A stretch of DNA of 64,000 nucleotides from Pseudomonas hydrolytica. Lineage in GTDB: Bacteria; Pseudomonadota; Gammaproteobacteria; Pseudomonadales; Pseudomonadaceae. The position numbers and the translations under genes were made by a program. Location of the stretch: positions 5,227,096-5,291,095 of the forward strand of contig NZ_CP099397.1 of NCBI RefSeq assembly GCF_021495345.1, in the 5' to 3' direction. A model generated the notes under the pieces. It did no database searches. It was not told the origin of the DNA and worked only from the letters and a program-made list of their open reading frames with translations. This document shows positions 18,266 to 27,819 of the stretch, piece after piece (the first letter of the stretch is position 1; each line of letters begins with the position of its first letter).

Positions 18266-18991
18266 TCAAGGACGCGGGTTCGTGCCTGTCTCGCCGGCGC
18301 CGCCCGGCTCATCGATGCGCAGCTCCGGCAGCGCCCTGCCCGCCACCAGACGCTCATCGACCAGGCGGATCACCGCCGCCTCGTCCCTGATGCCGTACCA
18401 CTCGCCCTGTGGATAAAGACTCGCGGTCGGGCCCAGGTCGCAGGGGAACTGGCACTGGCTGCGGGTGATATGCACACCGCCGTCGCACTCCAGCTTGCCG
18501 GCGGCCTTGAGCCGCTGACGCAGGGTTTTCCACAGGCCCAGCGCGCCCTTGCGCGTGCAGCGCGGGCCGTTGCACAGCAGCAGGCGCTGCGCATGTGGTG
18601 GGATCTGCGACCAGGCGTGCTGCGCCGGCACCGGCGGCACGTCGCTGCAGGGCAGGTGCGCCTCACGACGCGCCAGCAGCGCAGCGAGGCCATCGAGCCA
18701 GGCATCCTCCAGCGCCGCGCAGACCACGAACACGCCCGCCCCATCGCCGCGCTCGGCGATGCGTTCGCGCAGCCAGTCACGGTGCGCAGCATCGGCGCGC
18801 GGCTCCAGATCCACCACCAGCAGCGGTCGCGGCGCCGCAGCGATGGCCTGCCAGCAGCCGTCCTGCTCGCTGTCATGCAGATGCGCCTCGCCCAGCAGTG
18901 CTTCGACGCGCCGCTGCAGACGCTCGGCCGAGGCACCACGACCAAGGCCGGGGCCGATGAACAGAACGCGGGCGTAGGGGGCTTGGCTCAT
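18266..18991 (-). CDS. [2Fe-2S] ferredoxin-like protein of the cobalamin cluster
   Basis: A 241-residue protein of unknown function. The C-terminal 100 residues look like a thioredoxin-like [2Fe-2S] ferredoxin: LLLCNGPRCTRKGALGLWKT, then a second cysteine pair in SQCQFPCDLGPT. The N-terminal half (VLFIGPGLGRGASAERLQRR) may be CbiX/chelatase-like but is only weakly so. ATG 18991 has CTGGAGACCGTC before it. It lies downstream of cobL-cobK and upstream of the riboswitch. A role in delivering electrons to a corrin ring enzyme, or in cobalt handling, is inference. Confidence 0.75.
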   Translation of the reverse strand: MSQAPYARVLFIGPGLGRGASAERLQRRVEALLGEAHLHDSEQDGCWQAIAAAPRPLLVVDLEPRADAAHRDWLRERIAERGDGAGVFVVCAALEDAWLDGLAALLARREAHLPCSDVPPVPAQHAWSQIPPHAQRLLLCNGPRCTRKGALGLWKTLRQRLKAAGKLECDGGVHITRSQCQFPCDLGPTASLYPQGEWYGIRDEAAVIRLVDERLVAGRALPELRIDEPGGAGETGTNPRP

Positions 18992-19112
18992 GACGGTCTC
19001 CAGAACGGGCCGGCAGTCTAGCAGCGCGTCGTGGTCCGGAGGCAATCCGGCAGGTGCTAGAAGCCCCGGTGCGCGCGGCGCACCCTACGGAATCAGCGCA
19101 GGCGCAGCAAGC

Positions 19113-19165
19113 GTAGGGCGGGTGCAACCCGCCAGGCCGGCATTGGCGGGTTTCACCCGCCCTAC
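19113..19165. repeat. REP-type inverted repeat
   Basis: GTAGGGCGGGTGCAACCCGC and its near-complement ending CACCCGCCCTAC form a long hairpin that touches the last bases of cobK and separates it from the ferredoxin-like gene. A second related sequence (GGTGCGCGCGGCGCACCCTA) lies at 19068-19087. Confidence 0.8.
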
Positions 19166-19881
19166 AAGGACAGCGCCTCGTAGAGAGCGTCCAGCTCCTC
19201 GAACTGGCGCGTTACAGCCGGCAACTGCGGGCGGCGCAATAGCAGCACCGGCAGGCCCCGTTCGCGGGCGACCTGCAGCTTGGGCTCGGTGGAGGCGCTG
19301 CCGCTGTTCTTGCTTACCAGCACATCGCAGCGGATACGGGCGAACAGCGCACGTTCCTCGTCCAAAGAGAACGGCCCGCGCGCGCCGATGATCTCGGCAC
19401 GCGGCGGCGCCGGTTCGGCCTGCAGGCAGCGCACCGTCCAGTGCTGGTGCTCGGGTATCTCGTGCAGATGCGCCAGCGGCTCGCGACCGGAGGTGAAGAA
19501 CGGCCGCTGGAACGGCGTCAGCGCGCGGGTCAGTTCATCCCAGCCATCCACCTCGCGCCAGTCGTCGCCTGCGCCCGGCTGCCAGCCGGGGCGGCGCAGG
19601 GCCCAGCAGGGCACACCAGCAGTCTCGGCGGCGCGGGCGGCGTTATGGCTGATCTGCGCGGCATAGGGGTGGGTCAGATCCAGCAGCAGCTCGATGTCTT
19701 CTTCGGCGATAAAGGCCGCCAGGCCTTCGGCACCGCCAAAGCCGCCGACGCGCACGCGGCAGGCCAGGTCGTCCGGCACGCGGCCGAGGCCGGCCAGGCT
19801 GTAGACGGTATCCGGCCCGAGGCGGCGGGCCAGGCGCAGGGCCTCGGTAGTGCCGCCGAGCAGCAGAAGTCGCGCGCTCAC
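19162..19881 (-). CDS. cobK: Precorrin-6A reductase
   Basis: A 239-residue NADPH-dependent enzyme that reduces precorrin-6A to precorrin-6B. The N-terminus [18 protein letters not shown] is the family hallmark; [14 protein letters not shown] and [10 protein letters not shown] are the conserved substrate- and cofactor-site blocks. The start is GTG 19881, overlapping the cobL stop as GTGA, so translation is coupled. It acts directly before CobL in the pathway. Confidence 0.93.
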   Translation of the reverse strand: MSARLLLLGGTTEALRLARRLGPDTVYSLAGLGRVPDDLACRVRVGGFGGAEGLAAFIAEEDIELLLDLTHPYAAQISHNAARAAETAGVPCWALRRPGWQPGAGDDWREVDGWDELTRALTPFQRPFFTSGREPLAHLHEIPEHQHWTVRCLQAEPAPPRAEIIGARGPFSLDEERALFARIRCDVLVSKNSGSASTEPKLQVARERGLPVLLLRRPQLPAVTRQFEELDALYEALSL

Positions 19882-21080
19882 GGCTTGCGCACCGCCAGCA
19901 GGGTGATCGGCAGCGCCGCGCGCCAGGTGTCGAACCCGCCCAGCGGCTGCGCCTGGGCCACGGTGAGCCGCAGCAGCTCGCCACCCTGCCGTTCGCGAAA
20001 GGCCACCAGCGCCGCCTCGCTCTGAATGGTCACGGCATTGGCCAGCAGGCGCCCGCCGGGCTTGAGTGCGGCCCAGCAATCATCCAGCACACCGGGCACG
20101 GTGACGCCGCCGCCGATGAAAATGGCATCCGGCGCTGGCAGCCCGATCAGGGCCTCGGGCGCATGCCCGGCGACCAGTTGCAGCCCGGGGACGCCGAGGG
20201 CATCGCGATTGTGGCGGATATGGGCCTGACGCCCTTCGTTGGCCTCGACGGCGATGGCGCGGCAGGCCGGGTGCGCGCGCATCCATTCGATGCCGATGGA
20301 GCCACAACCGGCGCCCACGTCCCACAGCAGCTCACCGGGCAGCGGCGCCAGGCGCGCCAGGGTCACCGCGCGCACGTCGCGCTTGGTCAGCTGGCCGTCG
20401 TGGCGGTAGGCCTCGTCAGGCAGACCACAGGTCGGTGGCAGCAGGTGTGCTCCGGCGTCGGCCAGGCATTCCACGGCCAGCAGGTTGAGGTCGGCGCCGC
20501 GCGGCAAGTCCCAGCTCGCGGCCAGGCCCTCGATGCGGCGCTCATCCGGCCCGCCAAGGTGTTCCAGCAGGGTCAGGCGACTGGCGCCAAAACCGCGTGC
20601 GCACAGGGCTTCGGCGACCTGCGCGGGCGTGTCACCATCGGCGCTCAACACCAGCAGGCGCATGCCGGGAAACAGCCGGGCGTTGAGCGTGGCGAGCGGC
20701 CGGCCGACCAAGGAGACCACATCAATCTCCTGCAGCGGCCAGCCCAGACGCGCAGCCGCCAGCGACACCGAGGACGGCGACGGCAGTACCTGCAGCTCAT
20801 CGGCCGGCAGCTGGCGCGCCAGGCTGGCGCCGACGCCGTAGAACATCGGGTCGCCGCTGGCCAGCACGCACACCGCCTCGCCACGCCGCGCCAGCAGCGG
20901 TTCAAGGTTGAAGGGGCTGGGCCAGGTTTCCCGCTCGCCACCGATGCAGGGCGGCAGCAAGGCCAGCTGACGCGGCGCACCGACGATGCGTGTAGCCGCC
21001 AGCAGCGCGCGGCGCGCGGCCTTGCCCAGGCCGGGGTAGCCGTCTTCACCGATGCCGACCAGGGTCAACCAGGGTTTCAT
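19878..21080 (-). CDS. cobL: Precorrin-6Y C5,15-methyltransferase (decarboxylating)
   Basis: A 400-residue two-domain enzyme that methylates C5 and C15 and decarboxylates the C12 acetate. The N-terminal CbiE-like domain starts [15 protein letters not shown] and has [13 protein letters not shown] and [16 protein letters not shown]. The C-terminal CbiT-like domain has the SAM motif [18 protein letters not shown] and [20 protein letters not shown] precedes the ATG. It is divergent from cobG, sharing the 21081-21461 region. Confidence 0.95.
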   Translation of the reverse strand: MKPWLTLVGIGEDGYPGLGKAARRALLAATRIVGAPRQLALLPPCIGGERETWPSPFNLEPLLARRGEAVCVLASGDPMFYGVGASLARQLPADELQVLPSPSSVSLAAARLGWPLQEIDVVSLVGRPLATLNARLFPGMRLLVLSADGDTPAQVAEALCARGFGASRLTLLEHLGGPDERRIEGLAASWDLPRGADLNLLAVECLADAGAHLLPPTCGLPDEAYRHDGQLTKRDVRAVTLARLAPLPGELLWDVGAGCGSIGIEWMRAHPACRAIAVEANEGRQAHIRHNRDALGVPGLQLVAGHAPEALIGLPAPDAIFIGGGVTVPGVLDDCWAALKPGGRLLANAVTIQSEAALVAFRERQGGELLRLTVAQAQPLGGFDTWRAALPITLLAVRKP

Positions 21081-21148
21081 CTACCTTCCTCGCAAGTAGC
21101 CGACAGGGCGCGTGTCGCGACGCCGGGCAAAGCGGGCATAATACAGCC

Positions 21149-21449
21149 TTCGTCGGTGCCCCTTATAAAACGGGCCTAAGAGGGAACACGGTAAAACCGT
21201 GGCTGCCCCCGCAACTGTAAACAGCGAGTCCAATGCAATCGGCCACTGGGTGAAAGGCCGTTGAAAAACGTAGGCGAGGTAGGCAAGACAAGGCAAAAAC
21301 GGCCGAAAAAGCGCAGTTTACGTGTTGTAAATGAGCATTTTGAGGCCGTTTTTAACGCCGTATTGCCAACGTAGGTAGTTTTTCAACGGCCTGTTAACCG
21401 GGAAGGCGCAGCGGATCATGACCTGTCAGCCAGGAGACCTGCCGACGAA
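21149..21449 (+). promoter_or_regulatory. Cobalamin riboswitch of cobGHIJ, interrupted by a repeat element
   Basis: TTCGTCGG at the 5' end pairs with CCGACGAA at the 3' end (P1). Between them are the core GGCTGCCCCCGCAACTGTAA, GGCCACTGGGT, CCGGGAAGGCGCAG and the B12 box AGCCAGGAGACCTGCC. A 136-bp element sits between GGCCACTGGGTGAAA and TGTTAACCGGGAAGG, i.e. in a peripheral hairpin loop, leaving all core motifs intact. Confidence 0.93.
21256..21391. mobile_element. MITE-like 136-bp element inside the riboswitch
   Basis: It begins GGCCGTTGAAAAAC and ends with the exact complement GTTTTTCAACGGCC; the interior has no ORF and contains further internal complementarity (AAACGGCC / GGCCGTTT). The pattern resembles small non-autonomous repeats seen in many Pseudomonas genomes. 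No second copy was seen in this window, and no clear target duplication could be defined. Confidence 0.8.
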
Positions 21450-21461
21450 CGCTGGTCGCGA

Positions 21462-22871
21462 GTGCCAACATCGGGCGGGGTGTACCGATGCCATGGAATC
21501 CCCCTGTGGGCGGATTTCGCTGGTTCGGTCGCCGCGTCGTTAGCCACAGGTGACCGCTTGCACACCTCCATTCGCCCTTCCGCCTGTCCCGGCCTGCTGC
21601 GCATCGTCCCCGCGCTGGACGGTGGCATCTGCCGTATCAAGCTGCCCGGCGGCGTGCTGCGCAGCGCCCAGGCGCGCGCGATTGCCGAGGCGGCGCGGCA
21701 TGGCGCAAGCGGCGTGCTGGAGCTGACCAACCGCAGCAACCTGCAGATCCGCGGCGTGCTGCCCGGCCAGGAAAACGCGCTGATCGACGCGCTGCTGAGC
21801 GCCGGCCTAGGCCCGCGCGTGGCCGCCGCCGACGATGTGCGCAACCTGCTGCTCAGCCCCGCCGCCGGCCTCGACCCGCACATGCGGATGGACGTGCGCC
21901 CACTGGCCGGCCAGTTGCTCGACCTGCTGCAGGACACCCCGGCGCTGCATGCCCTGTCGCCCAAGTTCGCCCTGCAACTCGATGGCGGCGAAGCCTTGGC
22001 CATGCGCGAACACCCCCACGACCTGTGGCTGGCGGCCGACGACGAACACCACTTGCTGCTGGGCCTGGCCGGCTGCCCTGGCGATGCGCCCGTCGCACGC
22101 GTCGAAGCGAGCCAGGCGCTCGAGCTGGTTCGCCAGCTGCTGCTGCTGTTCCTCGAACTGGCCACGCCCGAGCAGTCGCGCATGCGCCAGTTGCTGACGC
22201 AGATCCCGGCCAACGAACTGCTGCAACGCCTGCAGGCGCGCCTGGATTCTGCCCTGCAGCCGGCCCCGGCCACCTGGCAGCCCGCCGCCACCATCGAGCG
22301 CGCGCCGGCGGGGATTTATCCACAGGCGCAGAGCGGCCTGTGCATGGTCGCCGCTGGCGCCCAGCTGGGCCGGTTGCACGCCGAACAACTGACCACGCTG
22401 GCCGAGCTGAGCGAGCGCCATGGCGATGGCGAGCTGCGCCTGACGCCCTGGCAGGGTCTGCTGCTGGGCAACGTCCCCGAAGCCCGCGCCCGCGAACTGC
22501 TGGCTGAGCTGGACCAGCTGGGCCTGCTGACCCAGGCCGACGAGCCGCTGCTCGGCCTGGTCGCCTGCACCGGTTCGGCCGCCTGCGCCCGCGGCTTGGC
22601 CGACAGCAAGCACCACGCCCTGCACCTGGCCGAGCTGCTGCGCGCAAGCCGCGCCCGCCCTCAGGTGCACCTCAGCGCCTGCCCGCGCAGTTGCGCCAGC
22701 GCCCGCGTGCAGCCCTATACCCTGCTGGCCAGCACGCCCGATCACTACCAGCTCTACCAACGCACGCCCGAGGCACCCGGTTTCGGCCGTCTGCTGGCGC
22801 CGGCCATGACCATCGACGAGGCCGGCGCCTGGTTCGCCCGCCAACACCCCGCAGGAAAACCCGATGCTTGA
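21462..22871 (+). CDS. cobG: Precorrin-3B synthase
   Basis: About 450-470 residues. This monooxygenase, related to nitrite/sulfite reductases, makes precorrin-3B with O2. RPSACPGLLRIVPALDGGIC and LTNRSNLQIRGV are typical; the [4Fe-4S]/siroheme cysteines are in CTGSAACARG and SACPRSCAS. Presence of CobG marks the aerobic route. The start is uncertain: GTG 21462 gives an extra ~35 residues before the conserved RPSACPG, while an in-frame TTG at 21555 (after AGGTGACCGC) would give a shorter protein. The 3' end overlaps cobH by 8 bp. Confidence 0.9.
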   Translation: MPTSGGVYRCHGIPLWADFAGSVAASLATGDRLHTSIRPSACPGLLRIVPALDGGICRIKLPGGVLRSAQARAIAEAARHGASGVLELTNRSNLQIRGVLPGQENALIDALLSAGLGPRVAAADDVRNLLLSPAAGLDPHMRMDVRPLAGQLLDLLQDTPALHALSPKFALQLDGGEALAMREHPHDLWLAADDEHHLLLGLAGCPGDAPVARVEASQALELVRQLLLLFLELATPEQSRMRQLLTQIPANELLQRLQARLDSALQPAPATWQPAATIERAPAGIYPQAQSGLCMVAAGAQLGRLHAEQLTTLAELSERHGDGELRLTPWQGLLLGNVPEARARELLAELDQLGLLTQADEPLLGLVACTGSAACARGLADSKHHALHLAELLRASRARPQVHLSACPRSCASARVQPYTLLASTPDHYQLYQRTPEAPGFGRLLAPAMTIDEAGAWFARQHPAGKPDA

Positions 22872-23490
22872 TTACATCCGCGACGGCCAGGAAATCTACC
22901 GCCGCTCCTTCGCCACCATCCGCGCCGAGGCCAACCTCGACGGCATCCCCGCCGACCTGGAGAAACTCGCCGTACGGGTGATCCACGCCTGCGGCATGGT
23001 CGACGTGGTGGAGGATCTGCGCTTCTCCGCCGGTGCCGGCGCGGCCGGTCGTGCGGCGCTGCTAGCTGGCGCGCCGATTCTCTGCGATGCGCGCATGGTC
23101 GCCGAGGGCATCACCCGCCCGCGCCTGCCGGCGAACAACCACGTGATCTGCACCCTGCATGACGCCGGTGTGCCGGAGCTGGCCCGCGAAGTCGGCAACA
23201 CCCGCTCGGCGGTGGCCCTGGAGCACTGGCGCGAGCACCTGGAGGGCAGCGTGGTGGTGATCGGCAATGCCCCCACCGCGCTGTTCTACCTGCTGGAAAT
23301 GCTCGACGCCGGCGCGCCCAAGCCGGCGCTGATCATCGGCATGCCGGTGGGCTTTATCGGCGCGGCGGAATCCAAGGATGCCCTGGCCGCAGACAGCCGC
23401 GGCGTGCCCTACGTGATCATCCGTGGCCGCCGTGGCGGCAGCGCCATGGCGGTGGCCGCGGTCAACGCCCTGGCCTCGGAGGTGGAATGA
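22864..23490 (+). CDS. cobH: Precorrin-8X methylmutase
   Basis: A 208-residue enzyme that moves the C11 methyl to C12, forming hydrogenobyrinic acid. The catalytic histidine is in [10 protein letters not shown] (near residue 41), and the GNAPTALF and [14 protein letters not shown] blocks are conserved in the family. Its ATG overlaps the end of cobG, and its stop overlaps the cobI start (ATGA), so the genes are translationally coupled. Confidence 0.95.
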   Translation: MLDYIRDGQEIYRRSFATIRAEANLDGIPADLEKLAVRVIHACGMVDVVEDLRFSAGAGAAGRAALLAGAPILCDARMVAEGITRPRLPANNHVICTLHDAGVPELAREVGNTRSAVALEHWREHLEGSVVVIGNAPTALFYLLEMLDAGAPKPALIIGMPVGFIGAAESKDALAADSRGVPYVIIRGRRGGSAMAVAAVNALASEVE

Positions 23491-24230
23491 TGGCTGGTCG
23501 TCTGCTCGGCCTCGGCGTCGGCCCCGGCGACCCCGAGCTGCTTACCCTCAAGGCCCTGCGTCTGCTCCAGTCGGCGCCGGTGGTGGCCTACTTCGTGGCC
23601 AAGGCCAAGCACAATGCCGGCCACGGCGGGAATGCCTTCGGCATCATCGAAAAGCACCTGGACGCCGCCCAACAGCGCCTGCCGCTGGTCTACCCGGTGA
23701 CCACCGAGAAGCTCGCCCCGCCGCTGTCCTACGAGGATGTGATCGCCGACTTCTACGACACCTGCGCCGAGCAGATCGCCCGGCTGCTGGACGCGGGCCA
23801 GGACGTGGCGGTGATCTGCGAGGGCGACCCGTTCTTCTACGGCTCCTACATGTACCTGCACGATCGCCTGGCCGACCGCTACGAGGTGGAGGTGGTACCC
23901 GGCGTGTGCTCCATGCTCGGCTGCGCCTCGGTGCTCGGTACACCGCTGGTGTACCGCAACCAGAGCTTGAGCGTGCTCTCCGGCGTGCTGGCGGAAGACG
24001 AGCTGGAACAGCGCCTGCGCGACGCCGAGGCCGCCGTGGTGATGAAGCTCGGGCGCAACTTCGACAAGGTACGCCGCGTGCTGCGCAAGCTGGGCCTAGA
24101 TGGCCGCGCCCATTACGTCGAGCGCGCCACCATGGCCAGTCAGAAGATCGTGCCGCTGGACGAGGTGGAGCCGATGGATTCGCCGTACTTCTCGATGATT
24201 CTGGTGCCCGGGCAGAAGTGGCGGGGATAA
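23487..24230 (+). CDS. cobI: Precorrin-2 C20-methyltransferase
   Basis: A 247-residue SAM-dependent methyltransferase with the tetrapyrrole methylase opening [20 protein letters not shown], the central [14 protein letters not shown], and [13 protein letters not shown]. It overlaps cobH by four bases (ATGA); ATG 23487 or the adjacent ATG 23490 could serve as start. It converts precorrin-2 to precorrin-3A, the substrate of CobG. Confidence 0.95.
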   Translation: MMAGRLLGLGVGPGDPELLTLKALRLLQSAPVVAYFVAKAKHNAGHGGNAFGIIEKHLDAAQQRLPLVYPVTTEKLAPPLSYEDVIADFYDTCAEQIARLLDAGQDVAVICEGDPFFYGSYMYLHDRLADRYEVEVVPGVCSMLGCASVLGTPLVYRNQSLSVLSGVLAEDELEQRLRDAEAAVVMKLGRNFDKVRRVLRKLGLDGRAHYVERATMASQKIVPLDEVEPMDSPYFSMILVPGQKWRG

Positions 24231-24242
24231 CACCGCCAACGC

Positions 24243-24303
24243 TGTAGGAGCCGGCTTGCCGGCGATCCATTGCAGGCGCATCGCCCGCAAGCGGGCGCCT
24301 ACG
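24243..24303. repeat. REP-type inverted repeat between cobI and cobJ
   Basis: TGTAGGAGCCGGCTTGCCGG and a facing copy ending GCAAGCGGGCGCCTACG. A second REP of another family follows immediately. Together they fill most of the 155-bp cobI-cobJ gap and could attenuate cobJ expression. Confidence 0.85.
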
Positions 24304-24321
24304 AAAAATACCTCGAAGCGC

Positions 24322-24373
24322 GTAGCCCGGATGCAATCCGGGAAACCCATTCCCCGGCTTGCATCCGGGCTAC
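24322..24373. repeat. REP-type inverted repeat (GTAGCCCGGATG family)
   Basis: GTAGCCCGGATGCAATCCGG with its near-perfect complement ending GCATCCGGGCTAC, 12 bp before the cobJ start. The same family occurs at 34382-34441. Confidence 0.85.
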
Positions 24374-24385
24374 AGGATTTACCGC

Positions 24386-26035
24386 ATGAACATCGTCATC
24401 CTCGGCGCCAGCGCGCTGGCCACTGCACAACGCCTCAAGGCGCTTTATCCACAGGCCGTGATCCATGGCCTGCGCGGCCGTGTCGATGTCGCAGAGCGCC
24501 ATTACGACGACTTCGGTGACCACCTGCGCGCCCTGTATCGCGCCGGCCAGCCGCTGCTGGCGCTATGCGCCGCCGGCATCGTCATCCGCAGCCTGGCCGC
24601 GCTACTGGCGGAAAAGGGCACCGAGCCGCCGGTGCTGGCCCTGGCCGAGGACGGCAGCGCCGTGGTGCCGCTGCTCGGCGGCCTGGCCGGGGTCAATCGT
24701 CTGGCCCGCGAGATCGCCCCGCACCTGGGCGTGGCGCCGGCCATCACCACCAGCGGCGAACTACGCTTCGGCACCTGCCTGCTGGAGCCGCCGGCCGGCT
24801 ATGCGCTGGCTGACCTGCAGCAGGGCAAGCGCTTCGTCAGCGATCTGCTCGGCGGCGAGAGCGTGCGCATCGAGGGCCAGGCGCCCTGGCTGGAGGCGGC
24901 GCAGCTGCCGGTGGATCAGACCGCGTCGCGGGTGATCCATATCACCGCCGAGCAACGCCCACCGAGGGCCGACGAACTGCTGATCCACCCGCGCGTCGCT
25001 GCCGCGCTGATCGAACGCCCCGGCGCCGACCTGGCCACCCGCCTGCAGCAGGCGCTGAGCGCCGCCAAGCTGGCGCCGCAGGCACTGGCCTGCCTGCTTG
25101 CGGACAAAGGCTGGATGGCCAATGCCGAGCTGCACGCGGCCGCAAGGGAGCTCAGGCTACCGCTGCGTTTTATCCACAGCGCCTCCCAGCTGCCTGCCGA
25201 ATGCCACCGGGGCGACGGCCTGCGCCTGCTGCTGGGCGAACAACCACTGGATATCGAGCGCTTCGGTCAGCGCCGCGGCCGTCTTAGCGTGGTCGGCCTC
25301 GGCCCCGGCGCAGCCGAGCATATGACCCCGGCCGTGCGCCGTGCCCTGGACGAGGCCGAAGATCTGCTCGGCTACGACACCTACGTGAAGATGGCCGGCC
25401 CGCTGCGCGCCGATCAATGCGTGCACCCCAGCGACAACCGCGAGGAACTGCAGCGCGCCGCCCATGCCTTCGAACTGGCCGCCACGGGCCGCCGCGTGGT
25501 GATGATCTCCTCCGGCGACCCCGGCGTATTCGCCATGGCTGCTGCCGTGATGGAAGCGCTGGAAAGCCCGCAGAGCGAGGCCTGGCACGGCGTCGAACTG
25601 GAGGTGCTGCCGGGCGTCTCCGCCGCCCTGGCCACCGCCGCCAAGGCCGGCGCGCCGCTGGGCCACGACTTCTGCCTGATCTCCCTGTCCGACAACCTCA
25701 AGCCCTGGGCGGTTATCGAAAAACGCCTGCAGCATGCCGCCATCGCCGATCTGGCCATGGCCTTCTACAACCCGATCTCCAAGGCCCGCCCCTGGCAACT
25801 CGGCCGCGCCCTGGAGCTGCTGCGCCAGCATCGCGAACCGCAGACCCTGGTGGTGCTGGGGCGCGATATCGGCCGCCCGGCCGAAGCCCTGCGCACCCTC
25901 ACCCTCGGCGAGCTGACCCCGGAGCTGGTCGATATGCGCACCCTGGTGATCATCGGCTCCAGCCAGACCCGCCGCTTCCCCCGCGCCGATGGTGGCGAGT
26001 GGGTGTATACGCCGCGCAGTTATCCACAGGATTGA
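24386..26035 (+). CDS. cobJ: CbiG-CobJ fusion: precorrin-3B C17-methyltransferase
   Basis: A 549-residue protein made of two parts. Residues 1 to about 298 match CbiG N-terminal and middle regions (ILGASALATAQRL, LCAAGIVIRSLAALL, DGSAVVPLLGGLAGVNRLAR). From about residue 300 the CobJ/CbiH methyltransferase follows (RLSVVGLGPGAAEHMTPAVR, LLGYDTYVKMAGPL, MISSGDPGVFAMA, LPGVSAALATAAKAGAPLGH). The ATG at 24386 has AGGA before it. CobJ methylates C17 with ring contraction. The CbiG C-terminal part is absent here and corresponds to the separate CobE at 39730. Confidence 0.93.
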   Translation: MNIVILGASALATAQRLKALYPQAVIHGLRGRVDVAERHYDDFGDHLRALYRAGQPLLALCAAGIVIRSLAALLAEKGTEPPVLALAEDGSAVVPLLGGLAGVNRLAREIAPHLGVAPAITTSGELRFGTCLLEPPAGYALADLQQGKRFVSDLLGGESVRIEGQAPWLEAAQLPVDQTASRVIHITAEQRPPRADELLIHPRVAAALIERPGADLATRLQQALSAAKLAPQALACLLADKGWMANAELHAAARELRLPLRFIHSASQLPAECHRGDGLRLLLGEQPLDIERFGQRRGRLSVVGLGPGAAEHMTPAVRRALDEAEDLLGYDTYVKMAGPLRADQCVHPSDNREELQRAAHAFELAATGRRVVMISSGDPGVFAMAAAVMEALESPQSEAWHGVELEVLPGVSAALATAAKAGAPLGHDFCLISLSDNLKPWAVIEKRLQHAAIADLAMAFYNPISKARPWQLGRALELLRQHREPQTLVVLGRDIGRPAEALRTLTLGELTPELVDMRTLVIIGSSQTRRFPRADGGEWVYTPRSYPQD

Positions 26036-26036
26036 T

Positions 26037-26102
26037 GGGTGCGCACGGCCTAGGCGGCCCTGCGACACCCTGCGCCGACCCGTAGGGTGCGCTGTGCGCA
26101 CC
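26037..26102. repeat. REP-like repeat after cobJ
   Basis: GGTGCGCACGGC on one side and GTAGGGTGCGCTGTGCGCACC on the other; same family as the repeat at 9535. It lies between the convergent cobJ and the AraC-type regulator gene. Confidence 0.65.
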
Positions 26103-26106
26103 AGAT

Positions 26107-27102
26107 CTATCCGGCGTCGACCCCCTGCATACCACGCTGCCGCCGAAAGGCCCCCGGCGCCACGCCGAAGCGCTGACGAAACAGCTTGCCCAGATGGCTG
26201 GCATCACTGACGCCGATCTCGTCGGCAAGCTGCGCCAGGCTGTGGCTGGAATTGAGCAGGCGCCAGCGCACATGCTGCAGGCGCAGCTCGTTCCAGTATT
26301 CGCGCGCACTCATGCCCTGGCTGGCATGGAACAGGCGGTCGAGCTGACGCCGGCTGATGCCGACGCTGGCCGCCAGTTGCTCGATGCCGTCGGCGCTGGC
26401 CAGGCCATGACGCATCAGGGCGATGGCGCGATCGACATGACGTTCGCCGCTCGGCGCCACCTGCAGTGAACGCAGCGCGTGCTGGCCGCTGCGCGTCTCG
26501 TCCACCAGCATATCGGCCAGGCCCTTGAGCGCGCGGGCCCGACCACTGCCCTGGGCCAGCAGTTCCACCGCCAGGTCGATGGCCGCCGCGCCGCCGGCGC
26601 AGGAGATTCGCTCGCCATCGAGGCAATACAGGCGTTCGCGGGCGAGGCGCACATGCGCAAAGCTGGCGCGGAACTCCGCCTCATGCCGCCAGTGCACCGC
26701 AACCCTGTGCCCGTCGAGCAGGCCGCAGGCGGCCAGCAGGAAGCTGGCATTGTCGATCGCCACCAGCTTGACCCCGGCGCGCGCGGCGCGGCGCAGCAGC
26801 GGCTGGTAAGCCGGCGCCAGCGCCGCGGTGGCCTGCGCGTTGCGCCCACCGAACAGCACCAGGTAGTCGTAGTCGGCCAGATCGAGTTCCTCTGGCGTGG
26901 CCTCGATGCGCAGCGCCGCGCCACTGCTGGACAGCACATGCCCCGGCTGCAGGCCGAGGATGGTCCAGGCGCAGTAGCGCTGGCGGCTGTAGTCCTCGTC
27001 GTCGGCGCTGAAGCGCAGCTTGTCGAGAAAGCCACCGAACGGCAGCAAGGCGAACTCCGGCAGGGGCAGCAGGAGAAAACGCAGATCGGGGCATTCGGCC
27101 AT
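26107..27102 (-). CDS. GlxA-family AraC-type transcriptional regulator
   Basis: A 331-residue regulator: residues 1-195 form a DJ-1/PfpI-like domain (DYDYLVLFGGRNAQATAAL, VKLVAIDNASFLLAACGLL), and the C-terminal AraC domain has two HTH motifs (IEQLAASVGISRRQLDRLFH and LAQLADEIGVSDASHLGKLF). Relatives in pseudomonads sense quaternary amines or amino acids (GbdR, CdhR, ArgR types). The DJ-1-like domain here probably binds ligand and is not catalytic. It is divergent from the LysE-type exporter gene 93 bp away and may control it. Confidence 0.88.
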   Translation of the reverse strand: MAECPDLRFLLLPLPEFALLPFGGFLDKLRFSADDEDYSRQRYCAWTILGLQPGHVLSSSGAALRIEATPEELDLADYDYLVLFGGRNAQATAALAPAYQPLLRRAARAGVKLVAIDNASFLLAACGLLDGHRVAVHWRHEAEFRASFAHVRLARERLYCLDGERISCAGGAAAIDLAVELLAQGSGRARALKGLADMLVDETRSGQHALRSLQVAPSGERHVDRAIALMRHGLASADGIEQLAASVGISRRQLDRLFHASQGMSAREYWNELRLQHVRWRLLNSSHSLAQLADEIGVSDASHLGKLFRQRFGVAPGAFRRQRGMQGVDAG

Positions 27103-27195
27103 GTCAGTCCAGAATCAACCTTTAAATGACCAGAATCTACCTCAATCACGACACTGTCGCTGACTAGACTGGCCGCGCCCTCACAGGAGACCTGC

Positions 27196-27807
27196 ATGGC
27201 CCTCGAACTCTGGCTCGTCTATTTCGTCGCCACCCTCGGCCTGGCGCTGACGCCCGGCCCCAACAGCCTGCTGGCGCTGACCCACGGCGGGCTGTACGGC
27301 GCACGCATGGCGCTGGCCACCATCCTCGGCGGCGTGGTCGGCTTCAGCACGCTAATCGCCCTGGCCATGTTCGGCCTCAGTGCCCTGCTCAAGACCGCGC
27401 CCAACACGTTGCTGGCGCTGAAGTGGATCGGCGGCGCCTACCTGATCTGGCTCGGCGTGCAGCTGTGGCGCACTCCGGCGCTGCTGCCCGGTCTGGCACT
27501 GGACAGCGCACGCCCGAAGGTTTTCATCCTGTTTCGCCAGGGCCTGCTGTCGGCGCTGTCGAATCCCAAGGTGATCCTGTTCTATGGCGCCTTCCTGCCG
27601 CAGTTCGTCGACCCGCAGCGCGGCCTGGCCGTGCAGTTCGTGGTGATGGCCGCCACCTTCGCCGTGGTCGAATTCCTCGTCGAGCTGCTGCTGGCGCTGC
27701 TGGCCTTCCGCGTGCGGCCCTGGCTGCAGCGCGGCGGCCGTGCCTTCAACCGCAGCTGCGGCGTGCTCTTCGTACTGATCGGCGTGGCGTTGCCGCTGGC
27801 ACGCTGA
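27196..27807 (+). CDS. LysE/RhtB family amino-acid exporter
   Basis: A 203-residue inner-membrane protein with about six hydrophobic segments and the family signature near the N-terminus (LALTPGPNSLLALTHGGLYG), plus SNPKVILFYGAFLPQFVDP. CAGGAGACCTGC precedes the ATG. Exports an amino acid or derivative by proton antiport. Divergent from the AraC-type regulator. It converges on the flavin-reductase-like gene with a 12-bp gap. Confidence 0.9.
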   Translation: MALELWLVYFVATLGLALTPGPNSLLALTHGGLYGARMALATILGGVVGFSTLIALAMFGLSALLKTAPNTLLALKWIGGAYLIWLGVQLWRTPALLPGLALDSARPKVFILFRQGLLSALSNPKVILFYGAFLPQFVDPQRGLAVQFVVMAATFAVVEFLVELLLALLAFRVRPWLQRGGRAFNRSCGVLFVLIGVALPLAR

Positions 27808-27819
27808 GCAAGTCCGTGA

